Positions 17,738-27,481 of a DNA stretch of 35,082 nt are shown here, piece after piece; within the stretch, counting starts at the first letter, position 1, and each line of letters opens with the position of its first letter. The DNA lies in NCBI GenBank assembly GCA_025060015.1, contig JANXDB010000027.1, positions 1 through 35,082 on the forward strand. The letters are read 5' to 3'. Made by a program: the position numbers and the translations under genes. This stretch comes from Caldimicrobium sp. Lineage in GTDB: Bacteria > Desulfobacterota > Thermodesulfobacteria > Thermodesulfobacteriales > Thermodesulfobacteriaceae. The notes beneath the pieces were generated by a model. That model saw only the letters and a list, made by a program, of their open reading frames with translations. It searched no databases and was not told the origin of the DNA.

Positions 17738-20707
17738 ATGCGCCCCCTTTTTCTTCGCATCAAAGGGCTTGGTCCCTTCGTTGATGCAGAAATACCAGAA
17801 GAGGCCTTCAGAATGATTCATGAGGAAAGAGTCTTTCTCATCTCTGGGGAGATCGGTGCAGGAAAGACAACCATCTTTGATGCCATTTTGTTTGCCATCT
17901 TTGGAGAGACCTCCTTCCCGGATAGAGATCCCAAAACTCTTATCTCCCATTTAATCTTAGACAAAAGAGACTTTATCCCAGAGGTTACCTTTAAATTCCT
18001 TCATGGCCAAAGGCTTTACAAAATCATTCGAAGGCCTAGCTTTAACAACCACAAAGGCTCCATTGCCCTATGGATAGATGATAAAATCTACTCACAGAAA
18101 GCAACGGAAGTCACCTTAAAATTAAAGGAAGTCTTTGGATTAGAGGGGAATCAGTTTAAAAAGATCTTTCTAATTCCACAAGGTGAATATCGTAAAGTTC
18201 TCCTCTCCAAACCTGAAGATAGAAAGGAACTCTTCGAACTTCTCTTTGATACTGAATTCATATCTAATTTAGAGGAGTTCTTTAAGGAAAGGCTAAAAGA
18301 GGTTGAAGATGTTCTTAAAAATCTAAAGGAGAGAGAATTGGAACTTCGACGATTAGCAGACATAAACTCTTATGAGGAACTAAGAGAAAAGATAAGACAA
18401 CTCTCAGAGGAAAGAGAAAAACTCATCTCCGAAAGGAAGATTCTTGAAAGAAAGGAAGCCTCGGTTGTTGAAGAACTCAAAGCTTTAGAGCGTGTTATTG
18501 AGTTAAAGGAAAAGTACGTGAGTATCTCCAATGAGATATCTGCCCTTGAGATAAGGCGTCCTTACATAGACACCCTCAAGGAAAAGGTTATCCGTCTCAG
18601 ACAGCTCCAGGAGAGAAGATACCATTATGAAAACTTAGAAAAATTAAGGGAATTTCTAAAAAAGGCTAAAGAGGATGAAAGGCGACTAAAAGACGCCATT
18701 GAAAAAAGCTCCCTACTTTTAGGGGATGAAAAGAAACGGGGAGAGGAACTAAAGTCAAAGGAGAGTTATTACGATAATCTCCGAAGAGAACTCATAAAAA
18801 AAGAGGATACCTTAAGAACCCTTCAAAGAAAAAGGACCTTAATCGAGGAATTAAAAAAGACCAAAAGACAAGTTGAGTCTTTGGAGATCACTTTGAAGGA
18901 GTTAGAAAAAAGAGAGAAAAAGCTGAAGGCTTCCTACGAGAGTATTTCAGAGGAAAAAGAGGTATTAAGAGGTCTTCTTGAGCTAAAAAAGAACTTGGGT
19001 GAGATTGAGAACCTGGAAAATCTTTTGGCTGGGTATCAGCAGAAGAACACCTGTATAGAGGAGCAGAGACAGAGGCTGATGGCTTTGGAGAGTGAAATTC
19101 TCAAGCTAAGAGAAAATCTAAAATGGATTGAGCTTCAAGGATTGGCAGTGGAACTTGCAAGGAACTTGGAAAAAGGTAGACCCTGTCCAGTTTGTGGATC
19201 CACTATCCATCCTAAAAAGGCCTCTCCCGATCTCTTTTTTAATTCTAACTTGGAGGTCTTACGCTCCGAGCTAAATGCGAAGGAAAGAGACCTCGAGGCT
19301 ACAAAGAAGACTCTATCACGTTTGGAAGGAGAACGCGACACTTTGGTAAAAATGCTTCCAAGAGATTTTGAGAACCTTTTGTCAAATAAGGAAGCTATTC
19401 TTGCAGAAATAAGGTCTCTTGAGAGGAGTACATTTTTCTTTACCGAGCTATCCTCATATGAAAAGGAGGAAAAAAGACTAAAAGAGGCCCTGGAGGGACT
19501 AGGTAATAAGAGAAGAACGATTGAAGAAGACTTAGTGAAGGCTAACACAAAATTAGGACGTTTGGAGGGAGAGCTAGAGGGGTTAAAGGCCCTTTCAGAG
19601 GAAAAATTAGATGAATCTGAGCTGAAGAGAGATATAGACAAAATAAGGTATGAACTAGAAAGCTATCAAAGAGAGCTTAAGGACCATGAAGAGAGAAAAG
19701 CGGATCTTGAGAGAAGACTTGTAGAAGAGCAAACCAGTTTAGAGATCCTTAAAAAAGACCTTTTGGAAAAAACCAAGGACTATCGCTCAAGCCTTGGAGA
19801 ACTCCTTAAACTCGTAAGAATGGGGTTGTTTAAAGACTTTAGGGAGCTTCGCTCTTACTGGGAGAAATTATCCTCCCTCTCTTCTTTTGAAAAGGAGATC
19901 AGCGACTTTGAGAGAGCTTTACATAGTCTTGAAAAACAGAGGAAAGATCTTGCGCAGGAGTTGGAAGAGACCACGCATGAGTTATCAACCCTTGATATAA
20001 AACCCCTGCGTGAAAAGAGAGAGAATCTAAGGCTTAAACAAGAAAACATAAGAGGCAAAAAAGAGAGAGTCTTACAGCTTCTAGGAAAAACAGATGAGAA
20101 TCTCTCTCTTTTGGAGAGAGTAAAGGAGGGAATGTCACAGATTGCAGAAGAGAAAAAATCCCTGGAATCTAGGTATTCTCTTTTAGGCAAGATTTACAAT
20201 CTCATGTCAGGCAAGGTCCATGGAGTCTCCTTTCATTCCTATGTTGTATCGCGCTTCCTCAATATGATCCTTAAAAGGGCTAACTACTATTTTTCTGAGT
20301 TTTCCTTTGGCAGATACCGTTTCAAAGAAGGAGAACTTTACACCAAGAAATTTCTTCTCTCGGTCTTTGATCTATACACTGGGACTACGAGAGAGGCTAA
20401 AACCCTCTCCGGAGGAGAATCCTTTTTAGCCACTCTGTCCTTTGCCTTAGGGACCTCTGATGTCCTGATATCCTTTGCCAGGAGAGCACCCCTTGAAACC
20501 TTGCTTATAGATGAAGGGTTTGGCAGTCTCGACGAAAACACCCTCGATAAGGTTACCGATATCCTCCTTCAGCTCTCCCAAAGAACAGGAAAACTTATAG
20601 GAATTATCTCCCACATTAGAGAGCTAAAAGAACGCTTCCCTGTGCAGTTTGAGGTTATAAAGACCAAGGACTCAGGAAGTAAAATTCGCTTTAGGAAGAT
20701 CCTTTGA
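17738..20707 (+). CDS. sbcC: DNA double-strand break repair ATPase SbcC/Rad50-like
   Basis: SMC-like ATPase which with the SbcD nuclease cuts hairpins and processes DNA ends. 989 residues: N-terminal Walker A GEIGAGKTT (37-45), Q-loop LIPQGEYRKVLLSKPEDR (about 140-160), long charged coiled coils, and a zinc hook at C483-P-V-C486 almost exactly in the middle. The second coil is followed by the ABC signature LSGGESFLATLSFALG, Walker B LETLLIDEGFGSLDE and the His switch ISHIRELKERF. It starts 8 bases after smpB without a strong ribosome site. The usual partner sbcD is absent from the window, so it must be elsewhere or missing. Its TGA overlaps the TTG of the next gene. Confidence 0.94.
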   Translation: MRPLFLRIKGLGPFVDAEIPEEAFRMIHEERVFLISGEIGAGKTTIFDAILFAIFGETSFPDRDPKTLISHLILDKRDFIPEVTFKFLHGQRLYKIIRRPSFNNHKGSIALWIDDKIYSQKATEVTLKLKEVFGLEGNQFKKIFLIPQGEYRKVLLSKPEDRKELFELLFDTEFISNLEEFFKERLKEVEDVLKNLKERELELRRLADINSYEELREKIRQLSEEREKLISERKILERKEASVVEELKALERVIELKEKYVSISNEISALEIRRPYIDTLKEKVIRLRQLQERRYHYENLEKLREFLKKAKEDERRLKDAIEKSSLLLGDEKKRGEELKSKESYYDNLRRELIKKEDTLRTLQRKRTLIEELKKTKRQVESLEITLKELEKREKKLKASYESISEEKEVLRGLLELKKNLGEIENLENLLAGYQQKNTCIEEQRQRLMALESEILKLRENLKWIELQGLAVELARNLEKGRPCPVCGSTIHPKKASPDLFFNSNLEVLRSELNAKERDLEATKKTLSRLEGERDTLVKMLPRDFENLLSNKEAILAEIRSLERSTFFFTELSSYEKEEKRLKEALEGLGNKRRTIEEDLVKANTKLGRLEGELEGLKALSEEKLDESELKRDIDKIRYELESYQRELKDHEERKADLERRLVEEQTSLEILKKDLLEKTKDYRSSLGELLKLVRMGLFKDFRELRSYWEKLSSLSSFEKEISDFERALHSLEKQRKDLAQELEETTHELSTLDIKPLREKRENLRLKQENIRGKKERVLQLLGKTDENLSLLERVKEGMSQIAEEKKSLESRYSLLGKIYNLMSGKVHGVSFHSYVVSRFLNMILKRANYYFSEFSFGRYRFKEGELYTKKFLLSVFDLYTGTTREAKTLSGGESFLATLSFALGTSDVLISFARRAPLETLLIDEGFGSLDENTLDKVTDILLQLSQRTGKLIGIISHIRELKERFPVQFEVIKTKDSGSKIRFRKIL

Positions 20708-21360
20708 AAGTAAAAGCCATAATTTTAGCTGGAGGAGAAGGAAAAAGAATAGGTGGAGATAAACCTCTTAAGATTCTAAATGGAAAACCGCTTATTTATT
20801 GGGCAACTAAACCATTTATAGATCTAAAACTTGACATTGCCATTTCCGTTAGAGACAAAAAACAAAAAGCAAAGATTGAGAGGATGCTGAGGGATTTAGA
20901 TCTCCCCTCAAAAAAGATTGAGTTTTTTGAGGATCCAGATGATTTGGAAATCCGAGGCCCTCTTGCTGGCATTTTCCAGGCGATGAGACTTATGCCAAGA
21001 GATTTCCTTCTAGTTGTATCTGCAGTAGATCAACCTTTGATCAACCCTGTATTAATTAGTGAACTAGTAAAGATAGGGAACCTATTGGTATCCTTTGCAG
21101 TAGTTTGTGAATACAAGGGCACATTGGAACCTCTACCAGGACTTTATCCCTGTTCCCTTTTCCCAGAGCTAAAACATTTTGCGGAGTTTTATCCTAAACA
21201 CAGCTTGATGGGTTTTCTATCATACTTAAGTTCAAAAAAACTACTTGTCACTATTAAAAATTGGAATAAACTTGGTTTAAATAGTACAAATTTTGCTAAC
21301 ATAAATACACTTGAAGATCTAAGTAGGTTAGAATCATGGTTATCCCAGAAGGAACTCTAG
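20704..21360 (+). CDS. mobA: Molybdenum cofactor guanylyltransferase (MobA-like)
   Basis: Nucleotidyltransferase that attaches GMP to molybdopterin to form the bis-MGD cofactor of DMSO-reductase-type molybdo- or tungstoenzymes. 218 residues. GTP-binding motif ILAGGEGKRIGGDKPL (about 7-22), Mg-binding Asp in SAVDQPLI, and the C-terminal FANINTLEDL typical of MobA. It starts with TTG 20704-20706, sharing TTGA with the sbcC stop. A general sugar-nucleotide transferase is less likely given the length and the NINT motif. It overlaps the following regulator by 25 bases. Confidence 0.88.
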   Translation: MKVKAIILAGGEGKRIGGDKPLKILNGKPLIYWATKPFIDLKLDIAISVRDKKQKAKIERMLRDLDLPSKKIEFFEDPDDLEIRGPLAGIFQAMRLMPRDFLLVVSAVDQPLINPVLISELVKIGNLLVSFAVVCEYKGTLEPLPGLYPCSLFPELKHFAEFYPKHSLMGFLSYLSSKKLLVTIKNWNKLGLNSTNFANINTLEDLSRLESWLSQKEL

Positions 21361-22496
21361 ACAGGATCATTAAGGTTTTGGTAGTGGACGACGACCAGGC
21401 TATAAGAGAGGCAATTATGGAAATCCTAACTAATGAGGGATATTTAGTTACAACAGCTGAAGATGGAAAAAAGGCTTTAGATCTACTGGGTAGCTTTAAG
21501 CCTGATGTAGTTCTTACAGACTATCTCATGCCAGAAATGGATGGGATTACCCTGTGCAAGATAATAAAAAATAATCCAGAGACAGTAGATATTGGTGTGA
21601 TACTAATTACAGGAGTAAACGATCTTGAAACCAGAGTGAAGGGATTACTGGCAGGAGCAGATGATTTCTTAAACAAGCCTTTTATGGTACCAGAGCTCCA
21701 AGCTAGAATGAAATCCCTATCCAGAGTCAAACTCTATCATGATTTTCTTAAAGATTATCAGAAAAAATTAGAACTGGAAATAGAGAGAAAAACTGCAGAC
21801 TTACTAAAAATTAATCTCAATCTACAGATGGCCATTAACGAAATTAAAGATCTCTCTTTAGAAATTATCTATCGTTTAGCTAAAGCAGCTGAGTATCGCG
21901 ATGAGCATACGGGATACCACATTCAAAGGATTTCTCACTATAGTGCCTTAATCGGTGTACATATGGGATTAAGTGAGGAAGCCATAGAGGTGTTGAGATA
22001 CGCCTCTCCTTTACATGACATTGGTAAACTCGGAGTGCCTGATAGTATTCTTCTAAAACCTGGTTCTCTCTCATCTGAGGAGTGGCAAATAATGAAGCTT
22101 CACACCGTGTTTGGTGCAGAGATATTGAAAGGCTCCAAGGTCAAATACCTAAGAGCTGCGGAAAAGATTGCCCTTTATCATCACGAGAAATGGGATGGAT
22201 CAGGATATCCAGAAGGTTTAAAGGGAACAAAGATACCCCTCTTTGCAAGAATTACTGCCATTGCCGACGTCTTTGATGCCTTAACCACTGACAGACCTTA
22301 CAGAAAAGCCCTAAGCCTCGATGAAGCCTTCGAAATTATTGCCAAGGGAAGGGGCACTCATTTTGATCCTGAAATTGTGGATGTTTTCTTTGACATTCAG
22401 GAAGAGCTCCTTTCCATCAGAGAATTATTTAAAGATGAAGAAGAAATCTCCCATTTGTTTAAGGTCACAAAACTCACCTCTAAAAACTCTCTATAA
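21336..22496 (+). CDS. Response regulator with HD-GYP domain (cyclic di-GMP phosphodiesterase)
   Basis: 386-residue two-domain protein. The receiver (about 10-130) has acidic DDD at 18-20, phospho-acceptor D62 (TDYLMPEMDG), Thr in LITG and K114. A coiled linker (about 135-175) leads to an HD-GYP domain (about 175-360): HTGYHIQRIS, the metal pair H227-D228 in SPLHDIGKLG, and HHEKWDGSGYP at 282-292. It is expected to degrade cyclic di-GMP under control of an unknown histidine kinase; none is adjacent. The ATG at 21336 lies inside mobA, so translation is probably coupled. Receiver-HD-GYP proteins of this RpfG type are common in anaerobic thermophiles. Confidence 0.92.
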   Translation: MVIPEGTLDRIIKVLVVDDDQAIREAIMEILTNEGYLVTTAEDGKKALDLLGSFKPDVVLTDYLMPEMDGITLCKIIKNNPETVDIGVILITGVNDLETRVKGLLAGADDFLNKPFMVPELQARMKSLSRVKLYHDFLKDYQKKLELEIERKTADLLKINLNLQMAINEIKDLSLEIIYRLAKAAEYRDEHTGYHIQRISHYSALIGVHMGLSEEAIEVLRYASPLHDIGKLGVPDSILLKPGSLSSEEWQIMKLHTVFGAEILKGSKVKYLRAAEKIALYHHEKWDGSGYPEGLKGTKIPLFARITAIADVFDALTTDRPYRKALSLDEAFEIIAKGRGTHFDPEIVDVFFDIQEELLSIRELFKDEEEISHLFKVTKLTSKNSL

Positions 22497-22503
22497 AGGC
22501 CTT

Positions 22504-23238
22504 TCATTCAAGGGACATCAATCTTTTCAACTGAAAGGCGTTTTTAACTGCATGCCCAAAAGCGGTGTTATCAAAATATACGTAAGTGGTTTTCGGATTG
22601 AACTTTATAATCAACTTTCTTAAATTCTCAAGCTCCTCTTGGGTGTATTCTGATACATAAAGCTCCTTTGAACCATGCATTCTTACATACAAAAAATCAG
22701 CGGTTTTGACTTCAACCCACGAAGGATACCTCTTACCGCAATCAGATAGACACAGAGATACGCCAAAGGCCATTAGCATGGATATCCACTCGTCACAATG
22801 AAAACTTGCATTACGTATTTCCATGGTTATTTGATAATCCCTAGGAAGGGAAGTTAAAAAGGCTTGCATAAGATCTCTATTATAGGAAAGTGAAGGAGGT
22901 AATTGAAAGAGTAAGACCTTAGCCTTTTCCTTCAACGGTTCAATGCTTCTCAAAAAATCCCTTATGGGCTCCTCCACATCTCTTAATTTTTTTACATGGG
23001 TTATGACTCTAGGTGCTTTAACCGAAAATACGAATTCAGGAGGAGTTTCCTCGTACCACCTTTGGAAGGTGCTGGGGCGAGGTTTTCTATAAAAAGTTAC
23101 ATTGATCTCAACGGTGTTGAAATGTTGAGCGTAAAACCTTAGCCAATCCTTGTAAGCAAGCTCTTTAGGATATAAAACCCCTACAAAAGATGCATAGCTC
23201 CATCCAGAGGTTCCAATGAAGATTGACCTATCGTTCAA
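22504..23238 (-). CDS. DUF72 family protein (YecE-like)
   Basis: 244 residues of a TIM-barrel family of unknown function (YecE/DUF72). Typical features: the start IFIGTSGWSYASFVGVLYP, HFNTVEINVTFYRKPRPSTFQRW, KAPRVITHVKKL, LLFQLPPSL and EIRNASF. It starts with TTG 23238, sharing TTGA with the rnc stop, and is the last gene of the hemB-rlpA-rnc block. Its 3' end lies 7 bases from the convergent regulator gene, with no visible terminator. No function is proposed. Confidence 0.9.
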   Translation of the reverse strand: MNDRSIFIGTSGWSYASFVGVLYPKELAYKDWLRFYAQHFNTVEINVTFYRKPRPSTFQRWYEETPPEFVFSVKAPRVITHVKKLRDVEEPIRDFLRSIEPLKEKAKVLLFQLPPSLSYNRDLMQAFLTSLPRDYQITMEIRNASFHCDEWISMLMAFGVSLCLSDCGKRYPSWVEVKTADFLYVRMHGSKELYVSEYTQEELENLRKLIIKFNPKTTYVYFDNTAFGHAVKNAFQLKRLMSLE

Positions 23239-23933
23239 GATATCTGTTTCTTTAATTTATATAGGGCCTTCTTTGCCGCTAAGTTTTCTGCTTCTTTCTT
23301 TGATGCACCCTTTGCCCTGGCTAAAATCTCGTCGTTAACCTTTACCACCACTTCAATAACTGGTTTATGGGCAGGACCAGTTATTTCCAAGACCTCGTAT
23401 GTGGGGACTCCCCCCAAGGTTTTTTGTAAGACCTCTTGAAGTTTAGTTTTGTAATCAGTAATCCTTGACACTCTTAGGCCTCTAAAGTAGGGAGAAAGAA
23501 GCTTTCTCACAATTTGACAGGTAACCTCTAAACCCTGATCAAGAAAAATAGCTCCAAAAATGGCTTCTAAAGTTCTTCCTGCAATATTTTTCTTACTCTT
23601 TAATTCCAGAGCTCTTTCCCTTTTACCTAAGTAGATATAATCTAAAAGGGCCAATCCCTCTGCTACCTTAATCAGCCTATCCTTGCACACCAGATAGGCC
23701 CTTTTTTTAGTGAGGTCGCCTTCTCTGTCTGCAGGAAATTTTTGATAGAGATAGAGAGATATACAAAGGTTAAGAACTGCATCTCCTATGAACTCAAGCC
23801 TTTCATTATCTTCTACAACTTTATCTTTGTGGCTTAGTCTATAGGAACTGTGTATAAGGGCTGTTTTCAATAGCTCTTTGTTTTTGAAGGTTATACCTAA
23901 AATGGCCTCTAATTCCTCTACAGGCTTATCCAT
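23235..23933 (-). CDS. rnc: Ribonuclease III
   Basis: Endonuclease for double-stranded RNA, needed for rRNA maturation and RNA turnover. 232 residues: endonuclease domain with signature NERLEFIGDAVLNL (43-56, metal ligands E44, E47 and D51), EGDLTKKRA (from about residue 71), the second acidic region IAGRTLEAIFGAIFLD (117-132) with E123, and a C-terminal dsRNA-binding domain ending in AKGASKKEAENLAAKKALYK. Odd: where most RNase III proteins have A-D-x-x-E-A, this one has G-R-T-L-E-A, so the conserved Asp (equivalent to E. coli D114) is R120, while the Glu is kept. It lies 3 bases after rlpA. Confidence 0.95.
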   Translation of the reverse strand: MDKPVEELEAILGITFKNKELLKTALIHSSYRLSHKDKVVEDNERLEFIGDAVLNLCISLYLYQKFPADREGDLTKKRAYLVCKDRLIKVAEGLALLDYIYLGKRERALELKSKKNIAGRTLEAIFGAIFLDQGLEVTCQIVRKLLSPYFRGLRVSRITDYKTKLQEVLQKTLGGVPTYEVLEITGPAHKPVIEVVVKVNDEILARAKGASKKEAENLAAKKALYKLKKQIS

Positions 23934-23936
23934 TTT

Positions 23937-24695
23937 TCATTTAGCCACAAGAAAAGACCCAATGAAACGTTCCTTCTTAAACCTTTCAGCCATGTTAAGA
24001 GCCAGATCCAAATTATTAGAGAGATAGATCTGAACTCTGTAAAACAGTCCCTTCTCTGGATGCAGGTAGGGTTCAATCCTAACCTGACTGAATTCCCGTT
24101 CTAGCTCTTCTTTGAACTTCAGAGCATTGCTGAAGTTTTTGAAAGCGGCAACTTGGAGATAAAATTCGTTGAATTTAAAGTTGGGTTTGTTTCTATATTG
24201 AATTTGTTGCCCTATTAGTTCTCCTTCACTTAGAGCAGTTATTTTCACTCTGGCAGTACCCTTACCAATAATCCCAAGCTCCCTTGCACTTGCATAGCTG
24301 AGATCAAGACACCTATCCTCAACAAAAGGGCCTCTGTCATTGATTCTAACAACCAACTGTCTTCCGTTTTCTAGATTGGTAACTAAAACATAGGTTCCCA
24401 TAGGCAAAAGTTTATGTGCCGCAGTGAATTCATACATGTTGTAGATTTCTCCACTTGAGGCCTCTTTTCCATGAAAGCCCGGACCATACCAGGAGGCTAT
24501 ACAAAGCTCCTCATACCCTTCAGCTTTGGGAAGAGGGAAATAGGTTTTACCATTTATAGTATAGGGTTTAAGCCACCCAGGAACAGACTTTGAAACCTCA
24601 GAGGGCATTGGAATAGCAAGATTAGGGCTTTCACGTGGTGGTCTTGCGCAACTAGATAGGATTAAAACCAGTACTAGAGCTGCCCAGATCCTCAT
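23937..24695 (-). CDS. rlpA: RlpA-like septal-ring lipoprotein with SPOR domain
   Basis: Envelope lipoprotein of the RlpA family; some members are lytic transglycosylases cutting denuded glycan strands at the septum. ATG 24695 (a TTG directly before it is an alternative) gives a 252-residue precursor with signal MRIWAALVLVLILSSC, lipobox LSSC and lipidated C16. The double-psi beta-barrel follows (about 65-160): ASWYGPGFHGKEASSGE, TAAHKLLPMGTYV, RQLVVRINDRGPF, RCLDLSYASARELG. The C-terminus (about 175-250) is an SPOR domain for binding denuded peptidoglycan. It lies between hemB and rnc in a tight block. Confidence 0.92.
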   Translation of the reverse strand: MRIWAALVLVLILSSCARPPRESPNLAIPMPSEVSKSVPGWLKPYTINGKTYFPLPKAEGYEELCIASWYGPGFHGKEASSGEIYNMYEFTAAHKLLPMGTYVLVTNLENGRQLVVRINDRGPFVEDRCLDLSYASARELGIIGKGTARVKITALSEGELIGQQIQYRNKPNFKFNEFYLQVAAFKNFSNALKFKEELEREFSQVRIEPYLHPEKGLFYRVQIYLSNNLDLALNMAERFKKERFIGSFLVAK

Positions 24696-24706
24696 CAAGC
24701 CCTCTT

Positions 24707-25675
24707 TTACATACTCGCTGCCACCTTTTTAGCAAAGTATGTTATGATGAGATCTGCACCTGCTCTTTTTATACTAAGAAGGCTCTCCCACATGGCCCTT
24801 TCTTCATCCAAGTATCCCAGCTTGCCTGCTGCCCTTATCATAGCGTATTCACCGCTCACCTGATAGGCGGCAATTGGGTGATGAAGATTTTCTCTAAGCA
24901 TCCTCACTATATCCAAGTAGGGCATAGCTGGCTTCACCATTATTATATCGGCACCCTCCTCTACATCCATTAAAGCCTCTCTTATAGCCTCTCTACTATT
25001 TGCAGGATCCATTTGGTAACTTCTACGATCTCCAAATTTAGGTGTGGATTCTGCTGCTTCCCGAAATGGTCCATAGAAAGAACTACAGTATTTCACAGCG
25101 TAACTCATTATTGCCACCTTTGTGAATCCAGCTTCATCCAAGGCCTCCCTAATTCTTGCCACTCTGCCGTCCATCATGTCTGATGGAGCTACCCAATCTG
25201 CCCCTGCTTTGGCGTGAGACACAGCAATCTTTGCCAGTTGCTCAAGAGTCAGGTCATTATCTACCTCTCCCTCTCTTATAATACCACAATGCCCATGAGC
25301 GGTATACTCACAAAGACATACATCGGTTATTATAACAGTCTGGGGAAACTTATCCTTCATACTCTTTATAGCCCTCTGAATTATTCCTTCTTTGGCATAA
25401 GCTGAAGAACCTGCCTCATCCTTATGAAAGGGGATGCCAAAGAGGATAAAGGCCCTTAAGCCTAGATCTAAAGCTTCCTTGACCTCATCTAAAGCTTTGT
25501 CAATGGAAAACCGAAAGATCCCTGGCATAGAAGGAATTTCCTCTTTTACTCCCTTTCCCTCTCTTATGAATAGGGGATATATGAGATCATCTTTAGTGAG
25601 ATGCGTCTCCCTGATAAGGGCTCTGACCTCCTCTCTTGATCTCAACCTTCTTGGCCTGTATTCTGGATACATCAT
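24707..25675 (-). CDS. hemB: Delta-aminolevulinic acid dehydratase (porphobilinogen synthase)
   Basis: Condenses two aminolevulinates into porphobilinogen for haem, sirohaem or cobamides. 322 residues. The active-site lysines are K195 ([15 protein letters not shown]) and the Schiff-base K248 ([11 protein letters not shown]). The metal site has Cys at 120, 122 and 130 ([14 protein letters not shown]), so it is the zinc-type enzyme. ATG 25675 follows TAAGGAGGAAAG. It is in one minus-strand run with pgi upstream (13-base gap) and rlpA downstream. Other hem genes are not in the window. Confidence 0.97.
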   Translation of the reverse strand: MMYPEYRPRRLRSREEVRALIRETHLTKDDLIYPLFIREGKGVKEEIPSMPGIFRFSIDKALDEVKEALDLGLRAFILFGIPFHKDEAGSSAYAKEGIIQRAIKSMKDKFPQTVIITDVCLCEYTAHGHCGIIREGEVDNDLTLEQLAKIAVSHAKAGADWVAPSDMMDGRVARIREALDEAGFTKVAIMSYAVKYCSSFYGPFREAAESTPKFGDRRSYQMDPANSREAIREALMDVEEGADIIMVKPAMPYLDIVRMLRENLHHPIAAYQVSGEYAMIRAAGKLGYLDEERAMWESLLSIKRAGADLIITYFAKKVAASM

Positions 25676-25688
25676 GGTCCTTTCCTCC

Positions 25689-27407
25689 TTAACTTGAGAG
25701 GACTTTTTCTAAAAGTTCCTGAAAGATCTTTAAATCTTCTTTGTAATCGTTAAAAAGATGGATCCAAAGCACCGGTTTCTCTCGCTCAACTAAGGCTTGA
25801 AAATCACCATAGGCCTGAGCGAACTGCTGGTCCCAGAAGGTGTAATTTTCTCCAGGAATTAATTGTCTTTCCAATCTACCTCTTCTGGTAAAGATGATAA
25901 AACGTGAAAGCGGTGGTCCACCTTTAAAAAGTTGTCCTGTTGAGTGAAGATACCTTGGTCCGAAACCAAAGACGGTAGCACAGTTTTTCTTCTCTCTGAT
26001 AAGGGTTCTCATGTCGCGAATTAGCTCTTCAACCTCAGGCTCTTGAGGAAGGTAAGCCAGAAATCCCACGTATATCCAGGGTGCAAAATCCTGAAAGAGT
26101 TTTTTTAATGCAGCTGATAACCTGGGATACTCCAAACCAAGAGTTTTTTCAAAGTAAAAACCAAGACCTGTCTCGTCATCAATGTTAAACTCTATGCCAA
26201 AATCCTCCTCTTTTTTGAATTTTTCTAAGATCTCCCTGGTTTTTCTCTTCGACAGAAGGACATCAGGTTCATCAAAGGGATTAACTCCAATAAAATAGGC
26301 TGTTAAAGCAGTGGCCAACATGAATCTGTAGGCTTCAGCAAAGATCTCGTATCTATCTTCAAGAACCATGCGTTTTACTCTGAATCCCTCTTCTAACAGA
26401 TCTGTTATTAACCGTTGATAAATCTTTTCTCTTCCCCTCAAGGTCAAATATATAAAACTGCGATCCGTGGAGTAAACTGTAGGAGACCCAGGAGATTCTC
26501 CCACAATAGGCACTATACCTGAAAAATTTTTGCCTAAGCTCTCGGCTAACAGTTGCTCTAACCAGAGTGCAAAGGGTCTTAGCAAAGGGTCAACGATGAA
26601 AGTAAGCTTATCTTGTCCAAGAATGTAGGATTCCGTTAAGAACTCGGCTAAGTTTGCAGCCAAATTGTATTCCCAGTGGATTTCTGGCTCACAGGCTGAG
26701 TAGATCTCCTTTGCGTAGTGAAGGGCCCTTTGAATGTCTAATCCCAAGAGAAGGGCTGCAAAGAATCCAACCTCAGTGAGAGCAGCATATCTTCCTCCCA
26801 CATCAGGGGGATGTTGGATCACAGCCCTGAAGTTATTTTCAACTGCAAGGGCCTCTAAAGGTGAATTAGGATCGGTAAGCACGATGAGATGTTTCTCAGG
26901 CTTAGATACTCTCTCTTTTAACCTTGCCCAGAAATATCGGAGTTGAGAGAGGGTCTCCAAGGTTGTTCCAGACTTAGAGGCAACTACGAAGAGGGTCTCC
27001 TCAAGAGGTAAAGTCTCCACCTCAAGGATGTGCTTAGGATCATTTGTATCGAGAACCCTCAGCTGGGGATAACCATCCCTTGCTCCAAAGATTTCTGAGA
27101 GGACCAGTGGAAAGAGAGCAGAACCACCCATACCACACCAGATAACCTGTTTAAACTCCTCTCTCAGATTATCTGCCAATTTCTTTAGGGACTCAATCCT
27201 TGACTCTATGTATTTATACCCCTCTACCCAGCCAAGCCTATCTTTTATCTTCCTTTGAATTTCAGGATCTTCAGAAAAGAGGTCTGGTTCTTTATTAAAA
27301 AGTTTTTTTAGTAACTTATCCTTTTCTTCGGAAGAGAGTTTTGAAGGCCTCTTAATGATGTTGAAATCACCATAGACTTTAGTTATCCTCGGAAAAAAGG
27401 GATCCAT
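25689..27407 (-). CDS. pgi: Glucose-6-phosphate isomerase
   Basis: Interconverts glucose-6-phosphate and fructose-6-phosphate. 572 residues, longer than and divergent from the classical 445-550 residue form. The SIS region has [13 protein letters not shown], the phosphate-binding [17 protein letters not shown] and [16 protein letters not shown]; the late signature is [19 protein letters not shown]. This resembles the isomerase half of bifunctional transaldolase/phosphoglucose isomerase proteins, but no transaldolase domain is attached. ATG 27407 is preceded by AAGGAG 5-6 bases upstream, and a TATAAT lies about 30 bases upstream. It leads the block pgi-hemB-rlpA-rnc-DUF72. Confidence 0.92.
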   Translation of the reverse strand: MDPFFPRITKVYGDFNIIKRPSKLSSEEKDKLLKKLFNKEPDLFSEDPEIQRKIKDRLGWVEGYKYIESRIESLKKLADNLREEFKQVIWCGMGGSALFPLVLSEIFGARDGYPQLRVLDTNDPKHILEVETLPLEETLFVVASKSGTTLETLSQLRYFWARLKERVSKPEKHLIVLTDPNSPLEALAVENNFRAVIQHPPDVGGRYAALTEVGFFAALLLGLDIQRALHYAKEIYSACEPEIHWEYNLAANLAEFLTESYILGQDKLTFIVDPLLRPFALWLEQLLAESLGKNFSGIVPIVGESPGSPTVYSTDRSFIYLTLRGREKIYQRLITDLLEEGFRVKRMVLEDRYEIFAEAYRFMLATALTAYFIGVNPFDEPDVLLSKRKTREILEKFKKEEDFGIEFNIDDETGLGFYFEKTLGLEYPRLSAALKKLFQDFAPWIYVGFLAYLPQEPEVEELIRDMRTLIREKKNCATVFGFGPRYLHSTGQLFKGGPPLSRFIIFTRRGRLERQLIPGENYTFWDQQFAQAYGDFQALVEREKPVLWIHLFNDYKEDLKIFQELLEKVLSS

Positions 27408-27437
27408 AAGGAACTCCTTTAGATAATCTTATAATGA

Positions 27438-27443
27438 ATTATA
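27438..27443 (-). promoter_or_regulatory. Putative -10 element for pgi
   Basis: TATAAT on the minus strand 30 bases before the pgi ATG, with a poor -35. Likely drives pgi and perhaps the whole block to the DUF72 gene. Confidence 0.45.
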
Positions 27444-27481
27444 ACACAAATGATTGGTTAAAGAAAGCTTTTTTGCAACTT

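Noticed and set aside
19135-20190. Long open frames on the minus strand opposite sbcC
   Set aside because: Serine/phenylalanine-rich products are mirror images of the Glu/Lys-rich coiled coil; no start signals or family resemblance.
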